Assembly: GCA_025965635.1 (NCBI GenBank) | Contig: JAOPWO010000418.1 | Location: 1-13,178 of the forward strand | Length of the DNA stretch: 13,178 nucleotides | Reading direction: 5' to 3' | Origin: Modestobacter sp. | Lineage (GTDB): Bacteria > Actinomycetota > Actinomycetes > Mycobacteriales > Geodermatophilaceae | Part shown: positions 1 to 6,332 of the stretch, piece by piece | Layout of the letters: each line of letters begins with the position of its first letter | How positions within the stretch are numbered: the stretch's first letter is position 1 | The notes under the pieces: model-generated | The model's input: the letters and a program-made list of their open reading frames with translations, nothing else | Told to the model about the DNA's origin: nothing | The model's database searches: none | Position numbers and translations under genes: made by a program

Positions 1-718
1 GGCTGAACGTGTCCTCCAGGACTGCTGCGGCGCCGGGGAACGTCCCGGCCGGGAACGTGGCGCCGACCGTGACACCCTCCCCCGCCGCCAGCCCGCCGGC
101 CGAGGCGCGCAGCTCGCCGCCGGCCCCCACATCGGCGGGGCACGGGGCGCGGTCGTCGGGTTCCCCGACGACGCAGACGCCGCGGCTGGGCACCGCACCG
201 GCCGGCCCGGCCAGCCGGACCGCCACCCGGTCGATCGGTACCTCCCAGTCGGTGCCGACGGCGTTCCAGGTCAGCCGGTCGGCGTCGTCCCCGGGGTCGG
301 CCACGCCGGCGACCCGGTAGCTGAGCACGTAGGTGTGCCGGCCGCCGACCACGGTGCCCGGATCGCCCACCTGGATCGTGGTGACGCCGTCCTCGGCGGT
401 CACCTCGGCCTGCGCCGGCGCTCCGGTCGGGCTCTGCACGGTGATGTCGCTGATCGGGTACCGGCGGTCGCGGGTCTGCTCGTAGGGCGCCCGGTCGGGG
501 ACCAGCCGGAGGATGCCGTGGCGCTCCTCGTCGGCGAAGTCGTAGTCGATCGTCTCCTGGACGGTCAGCGAGCCGTCGGCCGTGGCCCGGACGTCGACCT
601 CGTAGGAACGGATCGCCTCCTCGCGGCCCGACCCGGTGCAGCCGGCCAGCAGCCCGAGGGCCACCGGGACCAGCAGGCCCGCCGTCCACCGGGGCCCGCG
701 CACGCTCAGCTCGGCCAT
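1..718 (-). CDS. DUF2207-domain lipoprotein, N-terminal part (cut by window edge)
   Basis: The minus-strand frame is open from an ATG at 718 to the left edge, 239 codons with no stop. The N-terminus has Arg residues, a hydrophobic stretch and a lipobox LLAGC with Cys27, so a lipid-anchored or membrane-tethered exported protein is expected. The mature part starts with an immunoglobulin-like beta domain (about residues 36-140) containing SLTVQETIDYDF, a hydrophobic-acidic pattern followed by ERHGILRLVP. This is the hallmark of DUF2207 (predicted membrane protein) N-terminal domains. In that family a transmembrane segment and a Gly-rich tail usually follow; here they lie outside the window. The function of DUF2207 proteins is unknown. 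The gene is divergent from the acetyltransferase operon. Only a weak purine-rich stretch precedes the start. Confidence 0.8.
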   Translation of the reverse strand, partial: MAELSVRGPRWTAGLLVPVALGLLAGCTGSGREEAIRSYEVDVRATADGSLTVQETIDYDFADEERHGILRLVPDRAPYEQTRDRRYPISDITVQSPTGAPAQAEVTAEDGVTTIQVGDPGTVVGGRHTYVLSYRVAGVADPGDDADRLTWNAVGTDWEVPIDRVAVRLAGPAGAVPSRGVCVVGEPDDRAPCPADVGAGGELRASAGGLAAGEGVTVGATFPAGTFPGAAAVLEDTFS

Positions 719-952
719 GCGTCCCGCCCACCCTCGACCGTCCGGTCGGCGATCATGACACGCTCTCGCGGAGCGAGGGGGTGCAGCCGCGCCAGGTCCG
801 GGCGCCCCCGGCCCCGCCGGGTGCAGCGCCGGCCAGCACCGGTAGCCCGGCCGGACCACATGGTGCCCCCGCTCGGCGCAGACCAGCGACGGGTGGTCGG
901 TCGCGGACCCTGCGAGCATCGACGGGGGTCGACCGACCCGGGGGCGATGGGC

Positions 953-986
953 GTACGGGCGTACGCATCCATGCGTACGCCCGTAC
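953..986. promoter_or_regulatory. Perfect 16-bp-arm inverted repeat, probable TetR operator
   Basis: Left arm GTACGGGCGTACGCAT (953-968), a two-base CC spacer, then its exact reverse complement (971-986). Each arm carries GTACG-type submotifs, so the site also contains internal near-palindromes, as TetR-family operators that bind two dimers often do. It ends 2 bases before the first possible ATG (989) of an operon whose second gene is a TetR regulator. Autoregulation through this site is inferred from position and symmetry. Confidence 0.7.
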
Positions 987-988
987 AC

Positions 989-1570
989 ATGGTGGATGAC
1001 GGACGCAGCATGCGCGAGCGGATGCTCGCCGGAGACCCCTACATCGCCGACGACCCCGACCTCGCGGCGGACAGCACCCGGGCCCAGTCGCCGACCCACC
1101 GGTACAACACGATGGACCCCACGGACGGCGCCGCCCGTCGAGCGGTGCTCACCGAGCTGCTGGGCGCCTTCGGGCCCGGCAGCGAGATCCGCCCGCCGTT
1201 CTCCTGCGGCTACGGCTACGGCTACGGCTACCGGACGACGGTCGGTGCTCGTACCTTCGCCAACGTCGGCCTCGTGGTGCTCGACGTCGCGACGGTGACC
1301 ATCGGCGACGACGTCCAGCTGGGTCCGAACGTCCAACTGCTCACCGCCACCCACCCCGTCGAGCCGGGGCCGCGGCGGGACACGTGGGAGAGCGCCCGGC
1401 CGATCGTCCTCGGCGACAACGTCTGGCTCGGCGGCGGCGTGATCGTCTGCCCGGGCGTGACGATCGGCGCCGACACCGTCGTGGGCGCGGGCTCGGTGGT
1501 CACCCGGGACCTGCCGTCCGGCGTCGTCGCCGTCGGCAATCCCGCCCGTACCGTGCGCCCGGTCGCGTGA
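989..1570 (+). CDS. Sugar O-acetyltransferase, maltose/galactoside acetyltransferase type (LbH fold)
   Basis: The 193-residue product transfers an acetyl group from acetyl-CoA to a hydroxyl of a sugar or similar small molecule in the cytosol. The N-terminal Mac domain reads MRERMLAGDPYIADDP (residues 8-23). The left-handed beta-helix follows from about residue 72, with hexapeptide repeats such as VTIGDD, VWLGGG and VTIGAD, and the family TATHP motif with catalytic His122. The length is normal for maltose/galactoside acetyltransferases. The start is uncertain: ATG 989 abuts the palindrome, while ATG 1010 fits the usual family N-terminus and has a weak GGTGGA 13 bases upstream. The usual Cys-Asp-Tyr-Gly-Tyr segment is replaced here by Cys followed by four Gly-Tyr pairs (codons 1208-1231). 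It overlaps the TetR gene by GTGA, so translation is probably coupled. The substrate is unknown. Confidence 0.9.
   Translation: MVDDGRSMRERMLAGDPYIADDPDLAADSTRAQSPTHRYNTMDPTDGAARRAVLTELLGAFGPGSEIRPPFSCGYGYGYGYRTTVGARTFANVGLVVLDVATVTIGDDVQLGPNVQLLTATHPVEPGPRRDTWESARPIVLGDNVWLGGGVIVCPGVTIGADTVVGAGSVVTRDLPSGVVAVGNPARTVRPVA
1208..1231 (+). repeat. Hexanucleotide repeat (GGCTAC)x4 inside the acetyltransferase gene
   Basis: Four perfect tandem copies of GGCTAC encode (Gly-Tyr)4 directly after a Cys that begins the conserved pre-helix strand. Most homologues have a single CDYGYN-type segment, so about two Gly-Tyr units look extra. Slipped-strand expansion is the simplest origin. Confidence 0.9.
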
Positions 1571-2154
1571 CCGCCGCTCCCGGCGCCCGTCCGGTGCGCC
1601 GGTACGACCCCCAGCGCGCCGACCGGATCATCGACGCCGCGCTCGACGTCATCGCCGAGCACGGCGTCCCGAACACCACCCACCGGCTGATCGCCGCGGC
1701 CGCCGACGTGCCCCTGGGCTCGCTCACCTACCACTTCGCCAGCCTCGAGGAGCTCCGCGCCCGGGCGTTCACCCGGCACGCCGCGCGGATGGCCGAGGCC
1801 TACGAGGCGCACTTCCGTGACGTACGGGACGCCGACGACGTGGTCGAGGCGGTGACCGCGCTGGTGCACGGGGACGCCGGCGCCGACCCGCGGGACCGGG
1901 CCATCGCCTACGAGCTCTACCTCGCCGCCCTGCGGGACCCCGGGCTCCGCTCGGTCACCGAGTCGTGGATGCGCCGCAGCCGCGGCGTGCTCGAGCGCTT
2001 CGTCGACCCGACCACCACCCGTGGGGTGGACGCCCTGATCGAAGGGCTCGTGATGCACAGGATCCTCTCGACCGACCCGGTGTCCCGGGACCAGACCCGC
2101 GAAATCATCGCCCGCGCCGTGCGGCCGGCGGCTCCCCCGAGGACGGGCGCATGA
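1567..2154 (+). CDS. TetR/AcrR-family transcriptional regulator
   Basis: The protein of 195 residues starts at a GTG that overlaps the acetyltransferase stop (GTGA) and ends in an ATGA overlap with the transporter. The N-terminal helix-turn-helix spans about residues 15-62: RADRIIDAALDVIAEHG, then LIAAAADVPLGSLTYHFAS, the classic TetR recognition helix with G-x-L-x-Y-H-F. Residues 63-195 form the all-helical ligand-binding and dimer domain, which is too variable to predict a ligand. Being the middle gene of a three-gene operon behind a large palindrome suggests that it represses its own operon and is released by the compound that the acetyltransferase and transporter handle. That role is inference. 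The family assignment is firm. Confidence 0.92.
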   Translation: MTAAPGARPVRRYDPQRADRIIDAALDVIAEHGVPNTTHRLIAAAADVPLGSLTYHFASLEELRARAFTRHAARMAEAYEAHFRDVRDADDVVEAVTALVHGDAGADPRDRAIAYELYLAALRDPGLRSVTESWMRRSRGVLERFVDPTTTRGVDALIEGLVMHRILSTDPVSRDQTREIIARAVRPAAPPRTGA

Positions 2155-3371
2155 CCAGCACCCACCTGCCCGCGCCCCCCTCTCCGGCCCAGGTCCGGGG
2201 TGCCACCCGGGCCACCTACGCGGCGTTCATCGGGGCCGGTTTCGCCTTTGCCAGCTGGGCGGCCCGCATCCCGCAGGTGCGCACCCGGCTCGACCTCGAT
2301 CCGGCGGCGCTCGGCCTGGTGCTGCTGGCGATCGCGGCCGGCTCGGTGATCGCGCTGCCGCTGTCCGGCCCGGTCATCGCCCGGCTCGGCTCCCGGCGGA
2401 CGGTCATCGTGATGTCCGGGCTGCTCACCGTCTCGCTGGTGGTCATCGCCCTCGGGCACCCGGCAGGCGTCGTGCCGCTGATGGTCGGGCTGTTCCTGAT
2501 GGGCTTCGCCAACGGGGCCTGGGACGTCGGGATGAACGTGCAGGGCGCCGTGGTGGAGCGGCACCTCGGCCGGGCGATCATGAGCCGCTTCCACGCCGGG
2601 TTCAGCCTCGGCACGGTGGCGGGGGCGCTGGTCGGCGCGGCGATGGTGGCCCTGGAGGTCTCGGTGACCGCCCACCTGGTGGGCGTCGCCGTCCTCGTCG
2701 GCATCGCCGTCCCGCCGGCCGTGCGCGGTTTCCTGCCCGATGTCGACGAGGCCACCGCGCCGCCGGAGGGCAGCAGCGGTGGGATCCTCGCTGCCTGGCG
2801 GGAGCCGCGGACCCTGCTCATCGGCCTGTTCGTGCTCGCGTTCGCGTTCGCGGAGGGGACGGCCAACGACTGGATCACCGTCGCGCTCATCGACGGCCAC
2901 GGGACCTCCGAGGCCCTCGGCGCGGTCGGCTTCGCGATCTTCCTGATCGCGATGACCGGCGCCCGCTGGATCGGTCCCGGGCTGCTGCACCGCCACGGCC
3001 GGGTCGCGGTCGTGCGGTTGATGGCCGGGCTGGCCGTGGTCGGGCTGGTGTTGTTCGTCTTCGGGCCCAACGCGCCGGTGGCCGTCCTCGGCGCACTGCT
3101 GTGGGGGGCGGGCACGTCGCTGGGGTTCCCGGTCGGGATGAGCGCCGGTGCGGACGACCCCGCGCGGGCGGCCACCCGGGTGAGCGTCATCGCCTCGATC
3201 GGCTACTGCGCGTTCCTGGCCGGGCCGCCGCTGATCGGGTTCCTCGGCCACCAGATCACCGTGCTGCGCGCGCTGACGGTCGTCGCCGTGCTGCTGGCCG
3301 TGGCGACGGCGATCGCCGGGTGCCTCCGGGAGCCGGCGACCTCGATGCAGCAGTCCGGGGACGCGCCGTAG
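2151..3371 (+). CDS. MFS transporter, 12 transmembrane helices (YbjJ-like)
   Basis: The 406-residue membrane protein has twelve hydrophobic helices, beginning at about residues 21-37 and ending at about 375-397. A charged cytosolic loop (DVDEATAPPEGSSGG) lies between helices 6 and 7. The MFS loop signature after helix 2 is visible as GPVIARLGSRR. The overall sequence style (ASWAARIPQVR at helix 1, FANGAWDVGMNVQG in helix 4) resembles the YbjJ/fucose-permease-like branch, annotated in actinomycetes simply as MFS transporter. The start ATG 2151 overlaps the TetR stop by ATGA. Context with an acetyltransferase and a TetR repressor suggests export of an acetylated or toxic small molecule, though uptake cannot be excluded from sequence. 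The gene ends with TAG at 3369, and 121 bases without a clear terminator follow. Confidence 0.9.
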   Translation: MTSTHLPAPPSPAQVRGATRATYAAFIGAGFAFASWAARIPQVRTRLDLDPAALGLVLLAIAAGSVIALPLSGPVIARLGSRRTVIVMSGLLTVSLVVIALGHPAGVVPLMVGLFLMGFANGAWDVGMNVQGAVVERHLGRAIMSRFHAGFSLGTVAGALVGAAMVALEVSVTAHLVGVAVLVGIAVPPAVRGFLPDVDEATAPPEGSSGGILAAWREPRTLLIGLFVLAFAFAEGTANDWITVALIDGHGTSEALGAVGFAIFLIAMTGARWIGPGLLHRHGRVAVVRLMAGLAVVGLVLFVFGPNAPVAVLGALLWGAGTSLGFPVGMSAGADDPARAATRVSVIASIGYCAFLAGPPLIGFLGHQITVLRALTVVAVLLAVATAIAGCLREPATSMQQSGDAP

Positions 3372-3492
3372 GCCCGCGCTGACAGTCCGTTCCCGGATGA
3401 GGAATACAAGCGGGGCCGCTGGGGCATGGCTCTACCTGAGCATCGCCGGGTCGTCACCGACCGGCGCGTCCTGCGCGGTGGAAGAGGGGGAC

Positions 3493-4311
3493 ATGAGTCG
3501 GCACCACGGACGTCATCGGAAGGTCCTGACCCGGCGGACGGCGAGCCCGCCGCTGCTCGCGGCCAGCGGCACCATGGCGGTCGCCGCCCTCACCGCCGTC
3601 GTGCTGTCGGGCCAGGACTCCCCGGACGGTTCCGCGGGACCGCCGTCGGACAACTCCCGGTCGTCGCTGACCGAGCCGCGCGATCCCGGGCTGCTCGCCG
3701 ACCCGCTGCTGCTGGCCGGCCTGTCGCTCGACCAGCCGGGCGCACTGGGGAACGGCCGCACGGCGGCAGCCCTGGACGGCCCGGTCGCGACGATGCTGGC
3801 GCAGGCCGTCGCCGCGGCCCAGTCGGTCGTGCAGCCGGGCGCGCAGTCGGGGGTCGCGCAGACGGGGGCGGCGGGGACGGCCCTGGCCGGCGCGCGTCCG
3901 CCCGGCGGACTGCCGGGCGTGACGCCGACCGGGGGCGCCGGGATCGCGCCCGTCACCGACGTCATCGCGCCGGTGACCAAGCCGGTTCCCGACCTCGTCG
4001 CGCCGATCACCGAGCCTGTGAGGGAGGTCGTGGCGCCGGTCGTCGCGCCCGTGGTGGCACCCGTGACCGAGGCCGCCGCACCTGTCGTCAAACCCACGAC
4101 CGCGGCCACCGCACCCCTCGCCGAACCCGCGACCGCGGCCACCGCACCCCTCGTCAAACCCGCGACCGCGGCCACCGCACCCCTCGTCAAACCCACGACC
4201 GCGGCCACCGCACCCCTCGTCGAGGAGGTCACGGACCTGGTCGAGCCGTCCGACGACGAGGTCTCCGCGTCGCTGGAGCAGGTGGGACAGCTGGCCGGCC
4301 TGGTCCCCTGA
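3493..4311 (+). CDS. Exported Ala/Pro/Val-rich repeat protein, function unknown
   Basis: The 272-residue product is not recognised as a member of a named family. The start ATG 3493 is supported by GAGGGGG at 3484-3490. The N-terminus is strongly basic (RHHGRHRK...RR) and followed by a hydrophobic stretch (about residues 20-39), consistent with a long signal peptide or a signal anchor. Residues 40-150 are Ser/Pro/Gly-rich. Residues about 155-192 contain repeated APVT/APVV elements. Residues 193-247 are five 11-residue units of the form AATAPLVKPTT, nearly identical at the DNA level. A short acidic end follows (EEVTDLVEPSDDE). No LPXTG, transmembrane tail or catalytic motif is seen. It could be a wall-spanning or cell-surface stalk-like protein, as Pro/Ala repeats often are; this is inference. 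Upstream, a CTGACA at 3379-3384 is a possible but unconvincing -35 element. Confidence 0.75.
   Translation: MSRHHGRHRKVLTRRTASPPLLAASGTMAVAALTAVVLSGQDSPDGSAGPPSDNSRSSLTEPRDPGLLADPLLLAGLSLDQPGALGNGRTAAALDGPVATMLAQAVAAAQSVVQPGAQSGVAQTGAAGTALAGARPPGGLPGVTPTGGAGIAPVTDVIAPVTKPVPDLVAPITEPVREVVAPVVAPVVAPVTEAAAPVVKPTTAATAPLAEPATAATAPLVKPATAATAPLVKPTTAATAPLVEEVTDLVEPSDDEVSASLEQVGQLAGLVP
4069..4233 (+). repeat. 33-bp tandem repeats encoding 11-residue units
   Basis: Units begin at 4069 (degenerate), 4102, 4135, 4168 and 4201 (last one diverges after 19 bases). The core GCGGCCACCGCACCCCTC is identical in the four later copies, and variation is limited to one or two codons (Lys/Glu, Ala/Thr). The repeats stay in frame, so copy-number changes would lengthen or shorten the protein without breaking it. 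Confidence 0.92.
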
Positions 4312-4314
4312 CCG

Positions 4315-4329
4315 GGCCGGCCACCGGCC
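4315..4329. terminator. Candidate bidirectional hairpin between convergent genes
   Basis: GGCCGG, three-base loop CCA, CCGGCC, lying in the 33-base gap between two convergent stop codons. There is no T-run, as is common in high-GC actinomycetes. The stem is short, so this is tentative. Confidence 0.35.
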
Positions 4330-4344
4330 TCCGCCAGCCCTCCG

Positions 4345-4893
4345 TCAGGCCTGCCGGCCGAGCCGGGCGAGCAGCCGGGTGGCCCGGTCGGCGTCCGCGG
4401 ACGCTTCCACACCGGGCCGGCAGACACCGTCCATGTACAGCGCGGGGCCGAAGCCGTCGGCACCGGCCTCCACCCGGTCGAGCTCGGCCTCGGTGAGCCG
4501 CGCGTCCAGGCCGGCGGCCCGGGCGACGTCCCAGCGGTGCACGACCATGTCGAAGACGGAGAACTGCACGAGCGTCGCACCGACCGTGGTCGGGCCGAAG
4601 TGTCCGTCGTACCCGGTGTCGGCGACCGCGTCGTCGGCGACCGCCTCGAGCACCCGCTCCGAGTGCTCGCGCCAGGCGGCGGCCGGGGCGGCGGGCACCT
4701 CGGGGGCCGCGCCCAGGTCGGCGCCGTGGGTCTGCAGGAAGTGGCGCTGGGTCTCCAGCAGGTGCGCGACGACGTCGGCGGCCGACCAGCCCGCACAGGG
4801 TGACGGCGCGCTCCAGGCCGCAGCGGGCACGGCCTCCAGGACGGCGGTCAGCGGACGGTTGGCTGCTTCGTACTGCGTGGCGGTCCAGTTCAT
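4345..4893 (-). CDS. TIGR03086-type metal-binding protein (DinB/maleylpyruvate-isomerase fold)
   Basis: The 182-residue product begins MNWTATQYEAANRPLTAVLEAV and carries the four-helix pattern of the mycothiol-dependent maleylpyruvate isomerase N-terminal domain. Seen are the PCAGWSAADVVAHLLE motif (residues 32-47, His44) and FDMVVHRWDVARAAG (residues 114-128, His119). Histidines at these places bind a divalent metal in family members. The family TIGR03086 is widespread in actinomycetes and has no assigned reaction; some relatives are thiol-dependent isomerases or S-transferases that use mycothiol. The start at 4893 was chosen because it matches the family N-terminus; an in-frame upstream ATG (5022) would run into the divergent gene. 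It faces the AraC regulator across 37 bases, so control by that regulator is plausible. Confidence 0.85.
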   Translation of the reverse strand: MNWTATQYEAANRPLTAVLEAVPAAAWSAPSPCAGWSAADVVAHLLETQRHFLQTHGADLGAAPEVPAAPAAAWREHSERVLEAVADDAVADTGYDGHFGPTTVGATLVQFSVFDMVVHRWDVARAAGLDARLTEAELDRVEAGADGFGPALYMDGVCRPGVEASADADRATRLLARLGRQA

Positions 4894-4895
4894 GA

Positions 4896-4926
4896 ACCCA
4901 GCCTGCGGGGCTGCGGCACCCTGGGT
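4896..4926. promoter_or_regulatory. Inverted repeat in the divergent regulator/target gap
   Basis: ACCCAG (4896-4901) and its reverse complement CTGGGT (4921-4926) are centred near 4911 in the short space between the TIGR03086 gene and the AraC gene. CTGCGG also occurs twice inside (4903, 4911). It could be an operator for the adjacent regulator, but six-base arms are weak evidence in GC-rich DNA. Confidence 0.3.
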
Positions 4927-4930
4927 CTTG

Positions 4931-5782
4931 ATGAAAACCGACAGCGACCCGGCGGGGCCGGCCCGGATGGACTCGATCGAGCGGGCGCACCTCAAGGACC
5001 CGCGCGACGCCTCGCACGTCATCCACCGCTACGAGGTCGACGGCGAGCTCCGCGACCTGCTGCAGCGCTTCTGGATCCCGGTCTGGTCGGTGCCACCGGG
5101 AACCGAGGCCCCGCAGAAGGTGCTCCAGTACCCGGTGTCGCTGATCGTCGTCTCCGCCGACTACGCCCGCTTCTACGGCGTCGTGTCCGGCCTGTCGACG
5201 ACGACGCTGTCCGGTGACGGCTGGGCGGTCGGGCTGATGTGCGCCCCGTCGGCCGGGCACCTGCTCACCGGGGCGCCGATGGCCGCGTACACCGACCGGT
5301 CCGTCGACGCGTCCGAGGTCCTGGGCGACGCCGGGCGGGTGCTCACCGACGAGGTCCGGACGGCGATGTCGGCCGATCCCCGCTCGCCCGCCGCGCACCG
5401 GGCCGCGATGGCCGCCTACGACGGCGTGCTCCGCCGGTACCTCCCGGTCGACCCCGAGGGCCACCTGGTCAACCGGGTGGTCGCCTTCGTCGAGTCCAGC
5501 AGCGACGTCACCCGGGTGGCCCAGGTCTGCGCGGAGTTCGACCTCTCCGAGCGCGCGCTCCAGCGCCTGGTGCACCGGCGGATCGGCCTGACGCCGAAGT
5601 GGCTGATCCAGCGCCGTCGGTTGCAGGAGGCCGCTGAACGGCTGCGCACCCGATCGGCTCCGCTCGGCGACGTGGCAGCCGTCCTCGGATACGCCGACCA
5701 GCCGCACGTCAACCGCGACTTCTCCAAGGTCACCGGCATGACGCCGGGCGGCTTCGCGGCGCTGCACACCGACACCGGCTGA
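4931..5782 (+). CDS. AraC-family transcriptional regulator
   Basis: The 283-residue product has an N-terminal sensor-like domain (about residues 20-150) with RFWIPVWSVPPG, LQYPVSLIVVS and AGHLLTGAP. This is the pattern of DUF6597-type AraC N-domains. The C-terminal double helix-turn-helix (about residues 185-280) includes VAQVCAEFDLSERALQRLVHRRIGLTPKW and the second-helix stretch DVAAVLGYADQPHVNRDFSKVTGMTPGGF. The GYADQPHVNRDF and TPGGF signature is diagnostic. It is divergent from the TIGR03086 gene, which is its likeliest target. Neither possible start has a clear ribosome site; ATG 4931 is used here, but ATG 4967 (MDSIERAH) gives an N-terminus closer to relatives and leaves a more usual 73-base divergent gap. 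The effector is unknown. Confidence 0.88.
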   Translation: MKTDSDPAGPARMDSIERAHLKDPRDASHVIHRYEVDGELRDLLQRFWIPVWSVPPGTEAPQKVLQYPVSLIVVSADYARFYGVVSGLSTTTLSGDGWAVGLMCAPSAGHLLTGAPMAAYTDRSVDASEVLGDAGRVLTDEVRTAMSADPRSPAAHRAAMAAYDGVLRRYLPVDPEGHLVNRVVAFVESSSDVTRVAQVCAEFDLSERALQRLVHRRIGLTPKWLIQRRRLQEAAERLRTRSAPLGDVAAVLGYADQPHVNRDFSKVTGMTPGGFAALHTDTG

Positions 5783-5829
5783 TGGGGCAGGTCCGGCGCC
5801 GGTAGCGGCCGGTGGGTCAGCGCTCTCGT

Positions 5830-5858
5830 GCTGCTCGACGCCCTCCGTGACGAGCAGC
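5830..5858 (+). terminator. Candidate hairpin downstream of the AraC gene
   Basis: GCTGCTCG (5830-5837), 13-base loop, CGAGCAGC (5851-5858): a perfect 8-bp stem that starts 47 bases after the AraC stop. No T-run follows. The remaining sequence up to 6051 shows no credible gene on either strand. Confidence 0.35.
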
Positions 5859-6051
5859 GGTCGATCGGGAGAGCACCCGCGCCTCGGCCAGCGACCGGAG
5901 GTCGTCGTCGAGGGGGCCCGGCGCACCACGTCACCCGGTGGCGACTCGGTGCCACCGCGTCCCCCGCCCGGCGGCGACCCGCCACCGTCCTGACCACGAT
6001 GGCCCGCCCGTGCGCTGGGCGCCCAGGGGGGAACGGCCAGCTGACCTGTGG

Positions 6052-6285
6052 ATGACCGACACAGCTCCGCCCGCCGGCCGGGTCCGCGGGCACCGCCCAC
6101 CGTCGGGCGACCCGGTCGACCGGGCGCTGACCCCGGGCGAACTGAGCCGCCGTACCGGGATCCCGACCAGCTCCACGCTGCGGCTGGCCAGCCGGCTGGT
6201 GGCCTGGGGAGCCCTGGAGCGGGACACCGACCTGTCCGAGGGGCGGCGGTGCTCGGCCTGGGCGGGACGCGGCTCCGGCCCACCC
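6052..6285 (+). pseudogene. Relic of an IclR-family regulator (HTH part only)
   Basis: From an ATG at 6052 the frame passes through PVDRALTPGELSRRTGIP and then LRLASRLVAWGALERDTD (about 6112-6234). This matches the winged helix of IclR regulators: 'ALTLSELARRTGLP', then a recognition helix ending in 'LVAWGALERD'. The segment normally found between 'VDRAL' and the first helix is missing, so an internal deletion is likely. Just after the helix the IclR-like pattern continues only in another frame (AVLGLGGTRLR, about 6246-6278). The effector domain of about 170 residues is absent. A functional regulator is therefore unlikely. It is convergent with the dihydrodipicolinate-synthase-like gene. The family assignment rests on the HTH only and is moderately sure. 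Confidence 0.55.
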
Positions 6286-6332
6286 GATCGTGGCGCTGGC
6301 TGCTGTCGGCGGGTCCACGCGGGACGCCGCCG

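Noticed and set aside
706..1011. Minus-strand open frame of 101 codons upstream of the DUF2207 gene
   Set aside because: It runs through the palindrome, is Arg/Gly-rich with no recognisable motif, and overlaps the DUF2207 start. It looks like an open frame by GC bias. 719-952 otherwise holds no feature I can support.
1917..3251. Long minus-strand frame (444 codons) opposite the TetR and MFS genes
   Set aside because: Composition is Arg/Gly/His/Asp-rich with no domain; it is the antisense shadow of two well-supported genes.
3379..3410. Possible promoter CTGACA with a weak -10 (GAATAC or TACAAG) before the repeat-protein gene
   Set aside because: The -10 candidates fit poorly and spacing is 17 or 20 bases with no consensus match, so I do not call it.
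4069..4233. CRISPR-like regular repeats
   Set aside because: Units are contiguous with no unique spacers, stay in frame inside a coding region and code for a periodic peptide.
5828..6055. 75-codon plus-strand frame after the AraC gene
   Set aside because: Arg/Pro-rich translation, no motif, and it overlaps the candidate terminator hairpin; treated as non-coding.
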